From contig DASTNK010000138.1 in the NCBI GenBank assembly GCA_035720945.1, positions 1 to 21,185 of the forward strand: a stretch of DNA of 21,185 bases. The letters are read 5' to 3'. Below the pieces are notes generated by a model. It had not been told where the DNA came from and ran no database searches. It saw only the letters and a program-made list of their open reading frames with translations. This document shows, piece by piece, positions 7,235 to 14,835 of the stretch. The DNA is from SCQX01 sp035720945. GTDB taxonomy: Bacteria > Pseudomonadota > Gammaproteobacteria > Burkholderiales > Burkholderiaceae_B. Position 1 is the stretch's first letter. Each line of letters starts with the position of its first letter. The position numbers and the translations under genes are program-made.

Positions 7235-7579
7235 GGCAAGAGTTTTTGCAATGTCACAATTCGATGCACCCGAACCGCGGTCTTATGAAAAACGCTGCAA
7301 CATTAAGGGATTAGCACGATTTTCACACACGCTCGGCCATCTGGCCGAGGCGTGGCGCCGACTCTTGAAGCCCTGTCGTTCCCGCACTGCAGCAATCACA
7401 CCGTTCATCGGAATTGAAACAAAACCGCACCATTGCTGACGCCTCGTGGCAATGCAAAACCACCAGCGCCCGACCACGCGGAGTCCATCCACCGCAGCGT
7501 CGACTTGGACTGAAATCGTTGCCATGCCGCAACACCCCGCCTTCAGCATCCGACCGAGCCGCGCGGCGGCATCGCGTGG
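7235..7579. other. Gene-poor interval between the phosphatase gene and uvrB
   Basis: No reading frame here looks like a real gene; the short open frames on both strands have no recognisable motif and no good start signal. The only clear structure is an 8-bp perfect inverted repeat, CTCGGCCA (7332-7339) and TGGCCGAG (7342-7349), with a 2-base centre. The function of the interval is unknown. Confidence 0.4.
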
Positions 7580-7617
7580 AAAAACGCGCCCGGTTCAGCT
7601 CAACAGCGCGCGTTTTT
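7580..7617 (-). terminator. Probable terminator of uvrB overlapping its stop codon
   Basis: AAAAACGCGC (7580-7589) and GCGCGTTTTT (7608-7617) form a perfect 10-bp stem, with an inner GTT/AAC pairing in the 18-base loop. On the minus strand the hairpin ends in TTTTT. The uvrB stop codon (7595-7597) lies in the loop. Confidence 0.7.
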
Positions 7618-9724
7618 TCAGGGCATTGAGTGCGTCCCGGGCCGCCGCCGCCTGTTCGAACTCGAGGTTTCGGGCATGATCCATCATTTGTGTTTCCAGC
7701 CGGCGGATCTCCCGTGCGAGCGCCTTGTCGTCGGCCAGGACTTCCAGCGGCACGGCATCCAATGCACTATCGGGTTCGGCCTGGGCCATCACGCCGTCTA
7801 TGAGTTCGCGCACCGCCTTGCGCACCCCGCGCGCCGTGATCCCGTGTTCCTTATTGAAGGCGATCTGCTTGTTGCGCCGCCTGTCGGTTTCATCCAGCGC
7901 GCGGCGCATGGAATCGGTGATCCGGTCGGCATAGAGGATGGCACGCCCGTTCAGATTGCGCGCGGCGCGGCCGATGGTCTGAATGAGACTGCGCTCGGAC
8001 CGCAGAAAACCCTCTTTGTCGGCATCCAGGATGGCCACCAGCGACACTTCGGGAATGTCGAGCCCCTCGCGCAGCAGGTTGATACCCACCAACACGTCAA
8101 ACACGCCCAGCCGCAAATCACGCAGTATCTCGACCCGCTCGACGGTATCGATATCCGAATGCAGGTAGCGCACCTTGACCCCGTTCTCCCCCAGATAATC
8201 GGTGAGGTCCTCGGCCATGCGCTTGGTCAGCGTGGTGACCAGCACGCGCTCCTGGACAGTCACTCGCTTCTTGATCTCGCCCAGCAGATCGTCCACCTGC
8301 GTCTTGGCGGGGCGGATATCCACTTCGGGGTCGACCAACCCGGTCGGGCGCACCACCTGCTCCACCACACTGTCGGCATGATTTTTCTCATAGTCGGATG
8401 GCGTGGCCGACACGAACACGCACTGCCGCATGCGCTGCTCGAACTCCTCGAGCTTGAGCGGCCGGTTGTCCACGGCGGAGGGCAGCCGAAAGCCAAACTG
8501 CACCAGGGTTTCCTTGCGCGAACGATCGCCACGGTACATGCCGCCCAACTGCCCCATGGTGACGTGACTTTCGTCGATGAACATCAAGGCGTTCGCGGGC
8601 AGGTAGTCGATGAGCGTGGGGGGCGGCTCGCCCGGCAAGGCGCCCGACAAATGGCGCGAATAGTTTTCGATGCCTTTGCAGAAGCCCAGCTCCTGCAGCA
8701 TTTCCAGATCGAACCGGGTGCGTTGCTCGAGGCGCTGCGCCTCGACCAGCTTGCCCTGCCCGGTGAACCACGCCAGCCGATCGCGCAGCTCTTCCTTGAT
8801 CGTGCCGATGGCGCGCAACACGGTGTCGCGCGGGGTCACGTAATGGGAACTCGGGAAAACCGTGAAGCGCAACAGCTTCTGCTTGAGTTTCCCGGTAAGC
8901 GGATCGAGCAGGTCGATGGATTCGATCTCGTCGTCGAACATCGTGATGCGCACGGCCAGTTCGGCGTGTTCGGCCGGGAACACGTCGATGATCTCGCCGC
9001 GCGCGCGGAACGTGCCGCGCACGAAGTCGACATCGTTGCGCTCATACTGCATGGCCACCAGCCGCGCCAACAGTTCGCGGCGCGCGATATGGTCGCCGGT
9101 GCGCAGGGTGAGCACCATGGCGTGATAGTCGCCGGGATTGCCGATACCGTAGATGCAAGACACCGTGCCCACGATGATGGTGTCCGGCCGTTCGAGCAGG
9201 CTCTTCGTGGCCGACAGCCGCATTTGTTCGATGTGCTCGTTGATCGAAGAGTCTTTCTCGATGAACAGGTCGCGCGACGGAACATACGCTTCCGGCTGGT
9301 AATAGTCGTAGTACGAGACGAAATACTCGACGGCGTTGTTGGGAAAGAACTCCCGCATCTCGGCATACAACTGCGCGGCCAGAGTCTTGTTGGGCGCCAG
9401 CACCAGCGCCGGACGGCCGGTGCGGGCAATGACATTGGCCATGGTGTAGGTCTTGCCCGAGCCCGTCACGCCCAGCAGCGTCTGGTACATGAGCCCGTCG
9501 TCGACGCCCTCGACCAGCGAGTCGATGGCCTGCGGCTGATCACCCGCCGGATGATACGGCTGGTACAGATGGAACGGGCTGTCCGGAAACTCGATGAAGC
9601 CGGGCCCAGGCCCGGTCGACGCGGCGGGCGAAGCCACGGCAGGGCCGCCCGCTGCGTCCGCGGGGGAATCCGCCGGTGCGTTGATTGCCGCTGCCATCAT
9701 CGATCCATGTGCCGGACTGCTCAT
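7595..9724 (-). CDS. uvrB: UvrABC system protein B (excinuclease helicase subunit)
   Basis: UvrB verifies DNA damage delivered by UvrA, holds the strand with its beta-hairpin and recruits UvrC for incision in nucleotide excision repair. From the ATG at 9724 the protein has 709 residues. Walker A is GVTGSGKT (85-92). The beta-hairpin region reads YFVSYYDYYQPEAYVP (about 134-149). The helicase box DESHV and motif VI (QTIGRAARN) are present, as is a C-terminal UVR domain ending in ARNLEFEQAAAARDALNALKK. The first 45 or so residues are an Ala/Pro-rich extension before the usual FHLYQPYHPAGDQP start. Starts at 9808 (GTG), 9778 or 9703 are also possible, since no clear ribosome binding site decides. 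I see no SOS box in front of it. Confidence 0.95.
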   Translation of the reverse strand: MSSPAHGSMMAAAINAPADSPADAAGGPAVASPAASTGPGPGFIEFPDSPFHLYQPYHPAGDQPQAIDSLVEGVDDGLMYQTLLGVTGSGKTYTMANVIARTGRPALVLAPNKTLAAQLYAEMREFFPNNAVEYFVSYYDYYQPEAYVPSRDLFIEKDSSINEHIEQMRLSATKSLLERPDTIIVGTVSCIYGIGNPGDYHAMVLTLRTGDHIARRELLARLVAMQYERNDVDFVRGTFRARGEIIDVFPAEHAELAVRITMFDDEIESIDLLDPLTGKLKQKLLRFTVFPSSHYVTPRDTVLRAIGTIKEELRDRLAWFTGQGKLVEAQRLEQRTRFDLEMLQELGFCKGIENYSRHLSGALPGEPPPTLIDYLPANALMFIDESHVTMGQLGGMYRGDRSRKETLVQFGFRLPSAVDNRPLKLEEFEQRMRQCVFVSATPSDYEKNHADSVVEQVVRPTGLVDPEVDIRPAKTQVDDLLGEIKKRVTVQERVLVTTLTKRMAEDLTDYLGENGVKVRYLHSDIDTVERVEILRDLRLGVFDVLVGINLLREGLDIPEVSLVAILDADKEGFLRSERSLIQTIGRAARNLNGRAILYADRITDSMRRALDETDRRRNKQIAFNKEHGITARGVRKAVRELIDGVMAQAEPDSALDAVPLEVLADDKALAREIRRLETQMMDHARNLEFEQAAAARDALNALKKRALLS

Positions 9725-9801
9725 ATTTTCTGGCTGTTTGCCGGGCATCCTCTGAACAAGCCACCGCGCCGCGCACATCAGCGGCTTGGCCAGAGTATCC
9801 C

Positions 9802-9831
9802 TGGACACCTGTAGGGTAAACCCCTTATTAT
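9802..9831 (+). promoter_or_regulatory. Candidate sigma-70 promoter of tyrB
   Basis: TGGACA (9802-9807), an 18-base spacer and TATTAT (9826-9831) make a plausible promoter about 45 bases before the tyrB start. On the opposite strand the same area reads TGTGATAAT, an extended -10-like element that could serve uvrB. Confidence 0.5.
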
Positions 9832-9876
9832 CACACTATTGCGCCTTTCTCTTCCACTCTGACTTCTCCCTGCCCC

Positions 9877-11076
9877 ATGACCTCCGTTTTCGATGCAGTC
9901 GAGCTCGCCCCTCGCGACCCAATTTTTGGTCTGAACGAACAATTCAACGCCGACAACCGCCCCGACAAGGTCAACTTGGGTGTGGGGGTGTATTGCGACG
10001 ATCATGGCCGCATCCCGCTGCTCGATTCCGTGCACAAAGCGGAAGTCGCCCGCGTGCAAGCCGCGGCGGCCCGCGGCTACCTGCCCATCGACGGCATCGC
10101 CGCCTACAACAAGGGCGCGCAGGCGTTGCTGCTGGGCAAGGATTCACGCGTCCTCGCCGATGGCCGCGCCGTCACCATGCAGGCTCTCGGTGGCACGGGC
10201 GCGCTGAAAATCGGCGCCGACTTCCTGAAGACGCTGTTGCCCAACGCACAAGTCGCCATCAGCGAACCCACCTGGGCCAACCACCGCGCCATTTTCGAAG
10301 GGGCCGGTTTCAAAGTCAGCACCTACGCCTATTACGACGCCGACACCCACGGCCTGAATTTCGACGGTATGCTGGCCTCGCTGCGCGCCCTGCCCGCCGG
10401 CTCCATCGCGGTGCTGCATGCCTGCTGCCACAACCCCACCGGGGTGGATCTTACACTTGACCAATGGAAGCAAATCGCCCAGGTCGTCAAAGACAGCCGA
10501 CTGGTGCCGTTCGTCGACATCGCCTATCAGGGATTCGGCGACGGTCTCGACGAAGACGCGGCGGCGGTGCGCCTGCTGGCCGACCTGGACCTCACCATGC
10601 TGGTCAGCTCGTCGTTCTCCAAGTCGCTGTCGCTCTATGGCGAGCGCGTCGGCGCGCTCACCGTGGTGGTCAGCGGCAAAGACGAAGGCACCCGCGTGCT
10701 GAGCCAGGTCAAGCGCGTGATTCGCGCCAACTACTCCAACCCGCCCACCCACGGCGGCATGCTCGTCGCCAGTGTGTTGAACACCCCGGAACTGCGCACG
10801 CTCTGGGAAACCGAACTCGCCGGCATGCGCAACCGCATTCGCGACATGCGCAACCAGTTGGTCGAAAAGCTGGCCGCCCAGGGGGTGACGCGCGACTTCA
10901 GTTTCGTACGCGAACAGCGCGGCATGTTTTCGTATTCGGGCCTCACCAGCGCCCAGGTCGACCGCCTGCGCACTGAATACGGCATCTACGCCGTGGGCAG
11001 CGGCCGCATCTGTGTGGCGGCGCTCAACACCCGCAACATCGATTACGTCGCGAAGGCTATTGCCCAAGTGCTGTAA
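9877..11076 (+). CDS. tyrB: Aromatic-amino-acid / aspartate aminotransferase (class I)
   Basis: This PLP enzyme transfers amino groups between tyrosine, phenylalanine or aspartate and 2-oxoglutarate in the cytosol. The 399-residue protein has the subgroup I-alpha form: NLGVGVY near the N-terminus, GGTGAL at about 105-110, and HNPTG with N186. The PLP lysine is K249 in SSSFSKSLSLYGERVG, followed by the phosphate-binding R257. The C-terminal carboxylate-binding Arg is in SGRICVA. Length is typical (about 397 residues). TyrB and AspC cannot be separated from sequence alone; the divergent uvrB neighbour fits the betaproteobacterial aromatic aminotransferase. There is no terminator before lexA, so read-through into lexA is possible. 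Confidence 0.88.
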   Translation: MTSVFDAVELAPRDPIFGLNEQFNADNRPDKVNLGVGVYCDDHGRIPLLDSVHKAEVARVQAAAARGYLPIDGIAAYNKGAQALLLGKDSRVLADGRAVTMQALGGTGALKIGADFLKTLLPNAQVAISEPTWANHRAIFEGAGFKVSTYAYYDADTHGLNFDGMLASLRALPAGSIAVLHACCHNPTGVDLTLDQWKQIAQVVKDSRLVPFVDIAYQGFGDGLDEDAAAVRLLADLDLTMLVSSSFSKSLSLYGERVGALTVVVSGKDEGTRVLSQVKRVIRANYSNPPTHGGMLVASVLNTPELRTLWETELAGMRNRIRDMRNQLVEKLAAQGVTRDFSFVREQRGMFSYSGLTSAQVDRLRTEYGIYAVGSGRICVAALNTRNIDYVAKAIAQVL

Positions 11077-11081
11077 ACAGC

Positions 11082-11110
11082 TTGATTTTCCATGGGGCTT
11101 CGGGCAGAAT
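11082..11110 (+). promoter_or_regulatory. Candidate lexA promoter
   Basis: TTGATT (11082-11087), a 17-base spacer and CAGAAT (11105-11110) resemble a sigma-70 promoter. Transcription would start near 11117, inside the SOS box. That fits LexA autorepression and gives a leader of only about 24 bases. Confidence 0.5.
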
Positions 11111-11140
11111 TGGCTGTACGAATATACAGCCAATTCTGCC
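11103..11140 (+). promoter_or_regulatory. LexA operator (SOS box) within a 38-bp perfect inverted repeat
   Basis: The core CTGT-ACGAATAT-ACAG (11114-11129) matches the proteobacterial SOS-box consensus of CTGT, eight bases, ACAG. It is embedded in a much longer perfect repeat. The left arm GGCAGAATTGGCTGTA (11103-11118) is exactly complementary to 11125-11140, around CGAATA. The right arm ends directly at the lexA ATG. No Shine-Dalgarno sequence is visible. LexA should bind here to repress its own gene. Confidence 0.92.
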
Positions 11141-11806
11141 ATGGCCATCAAACTAACCGCACGACAGCAACAGGTTCTCGATCTCATCCGCACCGAAATC
11201 GCCCGCACGGGCTTTCCCCCCACCCGGGCGGAAATCGCCCGCGCACTGGGGTTCAAGTCGGCCAACGCGGCGGAAGACCATCTCAAGGCCCTGGCCCGCA
11301 AGGGTGCCATCGAACTCACGGCCAACGCGTCCCGCGGCATACGGCCTCTTATCTGCCCGGGCGTTCCAGCCAAGGCCACATCGCAAATGGCCGAGGCCTT
11401 GCAGGCCGGGCTGGCGCAATTGCTGCTTCCGCTGGTTGGGCGCGTCGCCGCTGGCAGCCCTGTTCTGGCGGCCGAACACGTCGAACGCGAAGTCGGTGTC
11501 GAAGCCTCGCTGTTCTCCCAGACGCCCGACTATCTGCTGCGCGTTCAGGGCTCCAGCATGCGCGACGCCGGCATCCTCGACGGCGATCTGCTTGCGGTCA
11601 AGAAATCCGCCGATGCCCGCAATGGCCAGATCGTGGTCGCGCGCCTGGGCGACGACGTCACCGTCAAGCGCCTATCCCGTTCAGGCAGCCACATCACGTT
11701 GCTGCCCGAAAACCCAGACTTCTCTCCCATCCACATCACCGCCGCTGACGATTTCTCCCTCGAAGGCATCGCCGTCGGCCTCATACGCGCCACGCCGCTT
11801 CATTAA
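11141..11806 (+). CDS. lexA: LexA repressor, self-cleaving SOS regulator
   Basis: LexA represses DNA-damage genes. RecA filaments on single-stranded DNA trigger its self-cleavage. The 221-residue protein has an N-terminal winged-helix DNA-binding domain (LTARQQQVLDLI, then PPTRAEIARALGFKSANAAEDHL). The cleavage site is Ala104-Gly105 in VGRVAAGSP. The catalytic Ser is S139 in GSSMRDAGILDGD and the catalytic Lys is K176 in VTVKRL. All match S24 peptidase LexA proteins, and length is close to the usual 200-220. The ATG at 11141 sits at the edge of the SOS-box repeat. Its neighbours ClpXP and Lon are proteases that, in E. coli, clear LexA fragments and SOS products. Confidence 0.97.
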   Translation: MAIKLTARQQQVLDLIRTEIARTGFPPTRAEIARALGFKSANAAEDHLKALARKGAIELTANASRGIRPLICPGVPAKATSQMAEALQAGLAQLLLPLVGRVAAGSPVLAAEHVEREVGVEASLFSQTPDYLLRVQGSSMRDAGILDGDLLAVKKSADARNGQIVVARLGDDVTVKRLSRSGSHITLLPENPDFSPIHITAADDFSLEGIAVGLIRATPLH

Positions 11807-11975
11807 GGATCCGCTGAGCAAGTTAAACCCCAAGCCGCAGATGCATGCGGCACGGTGACTTGTGCAGCGGTTCCTTAAGCAAAGGCCCAGGCCGCAAAGC
11901 CAAACGGCCAGCCACCCAATTCTCCAACACGAGAAGAGTCACAGCCAAGAGTCCCCACAACACACGCCAACGCAA
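11807..11975. other. Gene-free stretch after lexA
   Basis: No convincing gene is present. A 6-bp hairpin, GCCGCA (11834-11839) with TGCGGC (11846-11851), lies 28 bases after lexA but has no T run, so it is a poor terminator. One copy of the nonamer GGCCAGCCA (11906-11914) occurs here; four more copies, in both orientations, lie in the palindrome that follows. Confidence 0.4.
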
Positions 11976-12202
11976 GGGCCAGGCGGGGAAGAAAGCGGCA
12001 AGCCGACTTTGTCGCAAGCCGGCCAGCCAATCAGCGCGGGGAGGCAAGGCGTCCGCATGTTTGAGGGCGGCGCTTACGGCCAGCCAGTGGCTGGCCGTAA
12101 GCCCGAGTTCGGACGCCGCCCCGCGCTGACTGGCTGGCCGGGTAGCCCGGCGCAGCCGGGCCGCAGCGACGGAGGCCTGCCGCTTTCTTCCCCGCCTGGC
12201 CC
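11976..12202. repeat. About 227-bp nested imperfect palindrome (unknown element, possible structured RNA)
   Basis: Four sets of complementary arms are nested. The outer pair, 11976-12000 with 12178-12202, is 25 bp and perfect. The second pair, 12019-12041 with 12119-12141, is 23 bp with one mismatch. The third, GGCGTCCG at 12048-12055 with 12110-12117, is 8 bp. The inner pair, GCTTACGGCCAGCCA at 12072-12086 with 12088-12102, is 15 bp around a single G. The unpaired parts between the first two stems each hold a small hairpin: CGAC-TTT-GTCG (12004-12014) and GCCCGGC-GCA-GCCGGGC (12145-12161). The result resembles a branched cruciform. No recognisable protein is encoded and no target-site duplication is obvious. 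A small mobile element, a REP-like cluster or a structured RNA are all possible. Confidence 0.85.
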
Positions 12203-12212
12203 GACTAAAGAA

Positions 12213-12262
12213 CAAGCAGACAGGCCCGAAACCTGTTGAACGGTTCCGGGCCTGTCTGCTTG
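12213..12262 (-). terminator. Long hairpin terminator downstream of lon
   Basis: Arms at 12213-12233 and 12242-12262 pair over 21 bp, with an 8-base loop. The one imperfect position would be A opposite C in a plus-strand RNA but a G-U pair in a minus-strand RNA, and the T-rich tail TTGTTCTTT follows on the minus strand. Both suggest it serves lon, whose stop codon lies 45 bases away. Confidence 0.8.
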
Positions 12263-12306
12263 CTACCCCCTGGAACAATTACGCGCCCGGGGCCATGCGA
12301 TCACAC

Positions 12307-14757
12307 TCAATGCTTGAACAACTCCGACGAAGGTTCACCGCCAGACGGTTTGGCGTTCGCAACTGATTCCGCCGCCAGGCGCGCCACTTCCTCATCGGAC
12401 AATGGCGTGGGCATGTGCTGCAAAGCCACTTCCAGTACCCGATCGATCCAGCGCACGGGAATGATCTCCAGCGAATTCTTGACGTTGTCAGGAATCTCAG
12501 CCAGGTCCTTCACATTTTCCTCGGGGATCATGACCACCTTGATACCGCCCCGATGCGCCGCCAGCAGCTTCTCCTTCAGACCGCCGATGGGCAGCACCTC
12601 GCCACGCAGGGTGATTTCACCTGTCATGGCGACATCGGCCCGAACCGGAATCCCGGTCAGCGCGGACACCATCGCGGTGGTCAGGCCGATACCGGCCGAC
12701 GGACCGTCCTTGGGCGTGGCGCCTTCTGGAAAGTGCACGTGCAGATCGCGTCTCTCGAAGGCCTTGTCGGGGATGCCCCAGCGTTGCGCGCGGGCGCGCA
12801 CCACTGTGCGGGCCGCCTCGACCGATTCCTTCATGACTTCACCCAGCGAACCCGTGCGCAGCACCACCCCCTTGCCGGGCATGTCCGCGACTTCGATGGT
12901 CAGCAACTCGCCGCCCACCTCGGTCCAGGCCAACCCTGTCACTTGGCCAACCTTGTTTTCCTTCCCGGCATGGCCGAAATCGAAGCGACGCACGCCCAGG
13001 AAATCATTCAGGTTGTCGGCGTCGACCTTGATGGTCTCGCGCTTGGCATCCCCCCCTGCGGCGGCGGCACCCAGCATACGCTTGACCGTCTTGCGGCAGA
13101 TCTTGCTGATTTCACGCTCCAGCGCCCGCACCCCGGCCTCCCGCGTGTAATAGCGCACGATGTCGCGAATGGCTGATTCATCGATGGACAACTCACCCTC
13201 TTTCACACCGTTGTTCTTCATCAGCTTGGGCAACAGATGGTCGAAGGCGATGTGCACTTTTTCGTCTTCGGTGTAACCCGACAGGCGAATGACTTCCATG
13301 CGGTCGAGCAGCGCTGGGGGTATGTTCAGCGTGTTGCTGGTCGCCACGAACATGACGTCGGACAGATCGAAATCGACCTCGACATAATGATCCTGGAAGG
13401 TATGGTTCTGTTCCGGATCCAGCACCTCCAGCAGTGCCGACGAGGGGTCGCCACGGAAGTCCGCGCCAATCTTGTCGATCTCATCGAGCAGGAACAATGG
13501 ATTGCGCACCGCGACCCGCGTCATGTTCTGCAGGATCTTGCCAGGCATGGACCCGATGTATGTGCGGCGATGACCGCGGATCTCGGCCTCGTCGCGGACA
13601 CCACCCAGAGCCATGCGAACGAACTTGCGATTGGTGGCACGGGCAATGGACTGGCCAAGGGAAGTCTTGCCCACGCCCGGAGGGCCGACCAGGCACAGGA
13701 TGGGCGCCTTGAGCTTGTCGACGCGCTGCTGCACCGCCAGGTATTCGACGATACGCTCTTTGACTTTTTCCAAGCCGTAATGGTCGGCGTCCAGCACCTC
13801 TTCGGCGTTGGCAATGGAGTTGTTGACCCGGCTCTTCTTGCGCCACGGCAGCGAAATCAGCGTATCGATGTAGTTGCGCACCACGGTGGCTTCCGCCGAC
13901 ATGGGTGACATCAGCTTGAGCTTCTTGAGCTCGGCATCGGCTTTCTTGCGCGCCTCTTTGGGCAAATGCGCGGCCTCGATCTTTTTTTCGAGCTCCTCGA
14001 TGTCGGCGCCTTCCTCGCCTTCGCCCAATTCCTTCTGAATGGCCTTGACCTGCTCGTTCAGATAGTAGTCACGCTGACTCTTTTCCATCTGCTTCTTGAC
14101 GCGGCCGCGAATGCGTTTCTCGACCTGAAGAATGTCGATTTCCGCTTCGAGCTGAGACAGCAGATTCTCGAGCCGGCCCGAGGTGTCGATGATCTCGAGC
14201 ATTTTCTGCTTCTGCTCGAGCTTGAGCGGCAGGTGCGCCGAGATGGTGTCGGCCAGACGCCCCGCATCGTCGATGCCGCTGAGCGAGGTGAGGATCTCCT
14301 GTGGGATCTTCTTGTTGAGCTTGACGTACTGTTCAAACTGGGCCACGACCGTGCGGCGCAGCGCCTCGGATTCCGAATTCTGGCTGGCATCCGGCGCGAT
14401 GGGCACCACATTGGCCACGAAATGCGTCTGCGCGTCGCTGACGTGCTGGATGCTCGCGCGTTGCAGGCCCTCAACCAACACCTTCACGGTGCCGTCCGGC
14501 AATTTCAGCATCTGCAGGATGCTGGCCGCGCAACCAATGTCGTACAGGTCTTCCGGGGTGGGATCGTCTTTCCCGGCTGATTTCTGCGCCACCAGCATGA
14601 TGTTGTTGCCGGCCTCCATGGCCAGCTCGAGGGCCTTGATGGAGCGCGGACGGCCAACGAACAAGGGAATCACCATGTGCGGAAATACGACCACGTCGCG
14701 CAGGGGCAGAAGCGGCAAGTCCATGGGTTCTGAAGAGAGAATCTGGCTCGCAGACAT
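12307..14757 (-). CDS. lon: ATP-dependent protease Lon
   Basis: Lon is a cytoplasmic AAA+ protease that degrades misfolded and short-lived regulatory proteins. The 816-residue protein has an N-terminal LON substrate domain from residue 14 (LPLLPLRDVVVFPHM). Walker A is GPPGVGKT (358-365) and Walker B is LFLLDEIDK (421-429). The C-terminal peptidase domain has the catalytic dyad S687 in KDGPSAG and K730 in GGLKEK. The reading frame extends seven codons upstream, but AAGGAAG (14763-14769) five bases before the ATG at 14757 decides the start. It follows clpX on the same strand, with a hairpin between them, and converges with lexA. Confidence 0.97.
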   Translation of the reverse strand: MSASQILSSEPMDLPLLPLRDVVVFPHMVIPLFVGRPRSIKALELAMEAGNNIMLVAQKSAGKDDPTPEDLYDIGCAASILQMLKLPDGTVKVLVEGLQRASIQHVSDAQTHFVANVVPIAPDASQNSESEALRRTVVAQFEQYVKLNKKIPQEILTSLSGIDDAGRLADTISAHLPLKLEQKQKMLEIIDTSGRLENLLSQLEAEIDILQVEKRIRGRVKKQMEKSQRDYYLNEQVKAIQKELGEGEEGADIEELEKKIEAAHLPKEARKKADAELKKLKLMSPMSAEATVVRNYIDTLISLPWRKKSRVNNSIANAEEVLDADHYGLEKVKERIVEYLAVQQRVDKLKAPILCLVGPPGVGKTSLGQSIARATNRKFVRMALGGVRDEAEIRGHRRTYIGSMPGKILQNMTRVAVRNPLFLLDEIDKIGADFRGDPSSALLEVLDPEQNHTFQDHYVEVDFDLSDVMFVATSNTLNIPPALLDRMEVIRLSGYTEDEKVHIAFDHLLPKLMKNNGVKEGELSIDESAIRDIVRYYTREAGVRALEREISKICRKTVKRMLGAAAAGGDAKRETIKVDADNLNDFLGVRRFDFGHAGKENKVGQVTGLAWTEVGGELLTIEVADMPGKGVVLRTGSLGEVMKESVEAARTVVRARAQRWGIPDKAFERRDLHVHFPEGATPKDGPSAGIGLTTAMVSALTGIPVRADVAMTGEITLRGEVLPIGGLKEKLLAAHRGGIKVVMIPEENVKDLAEIPDNVKNSLEIIPVRWIDRVLEVALQHMPTPLSDEEVARLAAESVANAKPSGGEPSSELFKH

Positions 14758-14762
14758 AGTAA

Positions 14763-14769
14763 CTTCCTT
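14763..14769 (-). promoter_or_regulatory. Ribosome binding site fixing the lon start
   Basis: AAGGAAG on the minus strand lies five bases before the ATG at 14757. It favours this start over the in-frame alternative at 14778. Confidence 0.8.
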
Positions 14770-14790
14770 AAAAATCAATGCCTTGAAAAC

Positions 14791-14819
14791 AAAAAAGGGG
14801 AAGCCGTAGCCTCCCTTTT
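14791..14819 (-). terminator. Terminator/attenuator hairpin between clpX and lon
   Basis: On the minus strand AAAAGGGAGGC, loop TACG and GCTTCCCCTTTTTT form a hairpin with one bulged C and a six-T tail. It can end clpP-clpX transcription. I find no promoter-like pair between it and the lon start 34 bases on, so lon transcripts probably also cross it, making it a possible attenuator. Confidence 0.65.
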
Positions 14820-14835
14820 CAGCACTACTTGAGGT

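Noticed and set aside
7332..7349. CTCGGCCA/TGGCCGAG inverted repeat as a terminator
   Set aside because: The centre is only two bases and no T run follows on either strand, so it is not a rho-independent terminator. It may be chance in GC-rich DNA.
7283..7549. 88-residue minus-strand open frame between the phosphatase gene and uvrB
   Set aside because: No ribosome binding site, no motif and an atypical residue mix. Overlapping frames on the other strand are equally open.
7676..9814. 712-residue open frame antisense to uvrB
   Set aside because: It is a shadow of the uvrB coding frame in GC-rich DNA. The minus-strand protein is a clear UvrB with all its motifs, while the antisense product has none.
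11845..12239. Overlapping plus-strand open frames of 94 and 125 residues after lexA
   Set aside because: Basic or proline-rich low-complexity translations in two competing frames over the palindrome, with no family resemblance. Not credible as genes.
11823..12278. 151-residue minus-strand open frame with a hydrophobic segment between lexA and lon
   Set aside because: It has no good start (only a TTG at its 5' end), no ribosome binding site and no recognisable motif. It runs through the lon terminator and the whole palindrome. The openness is better explained by high GC content.
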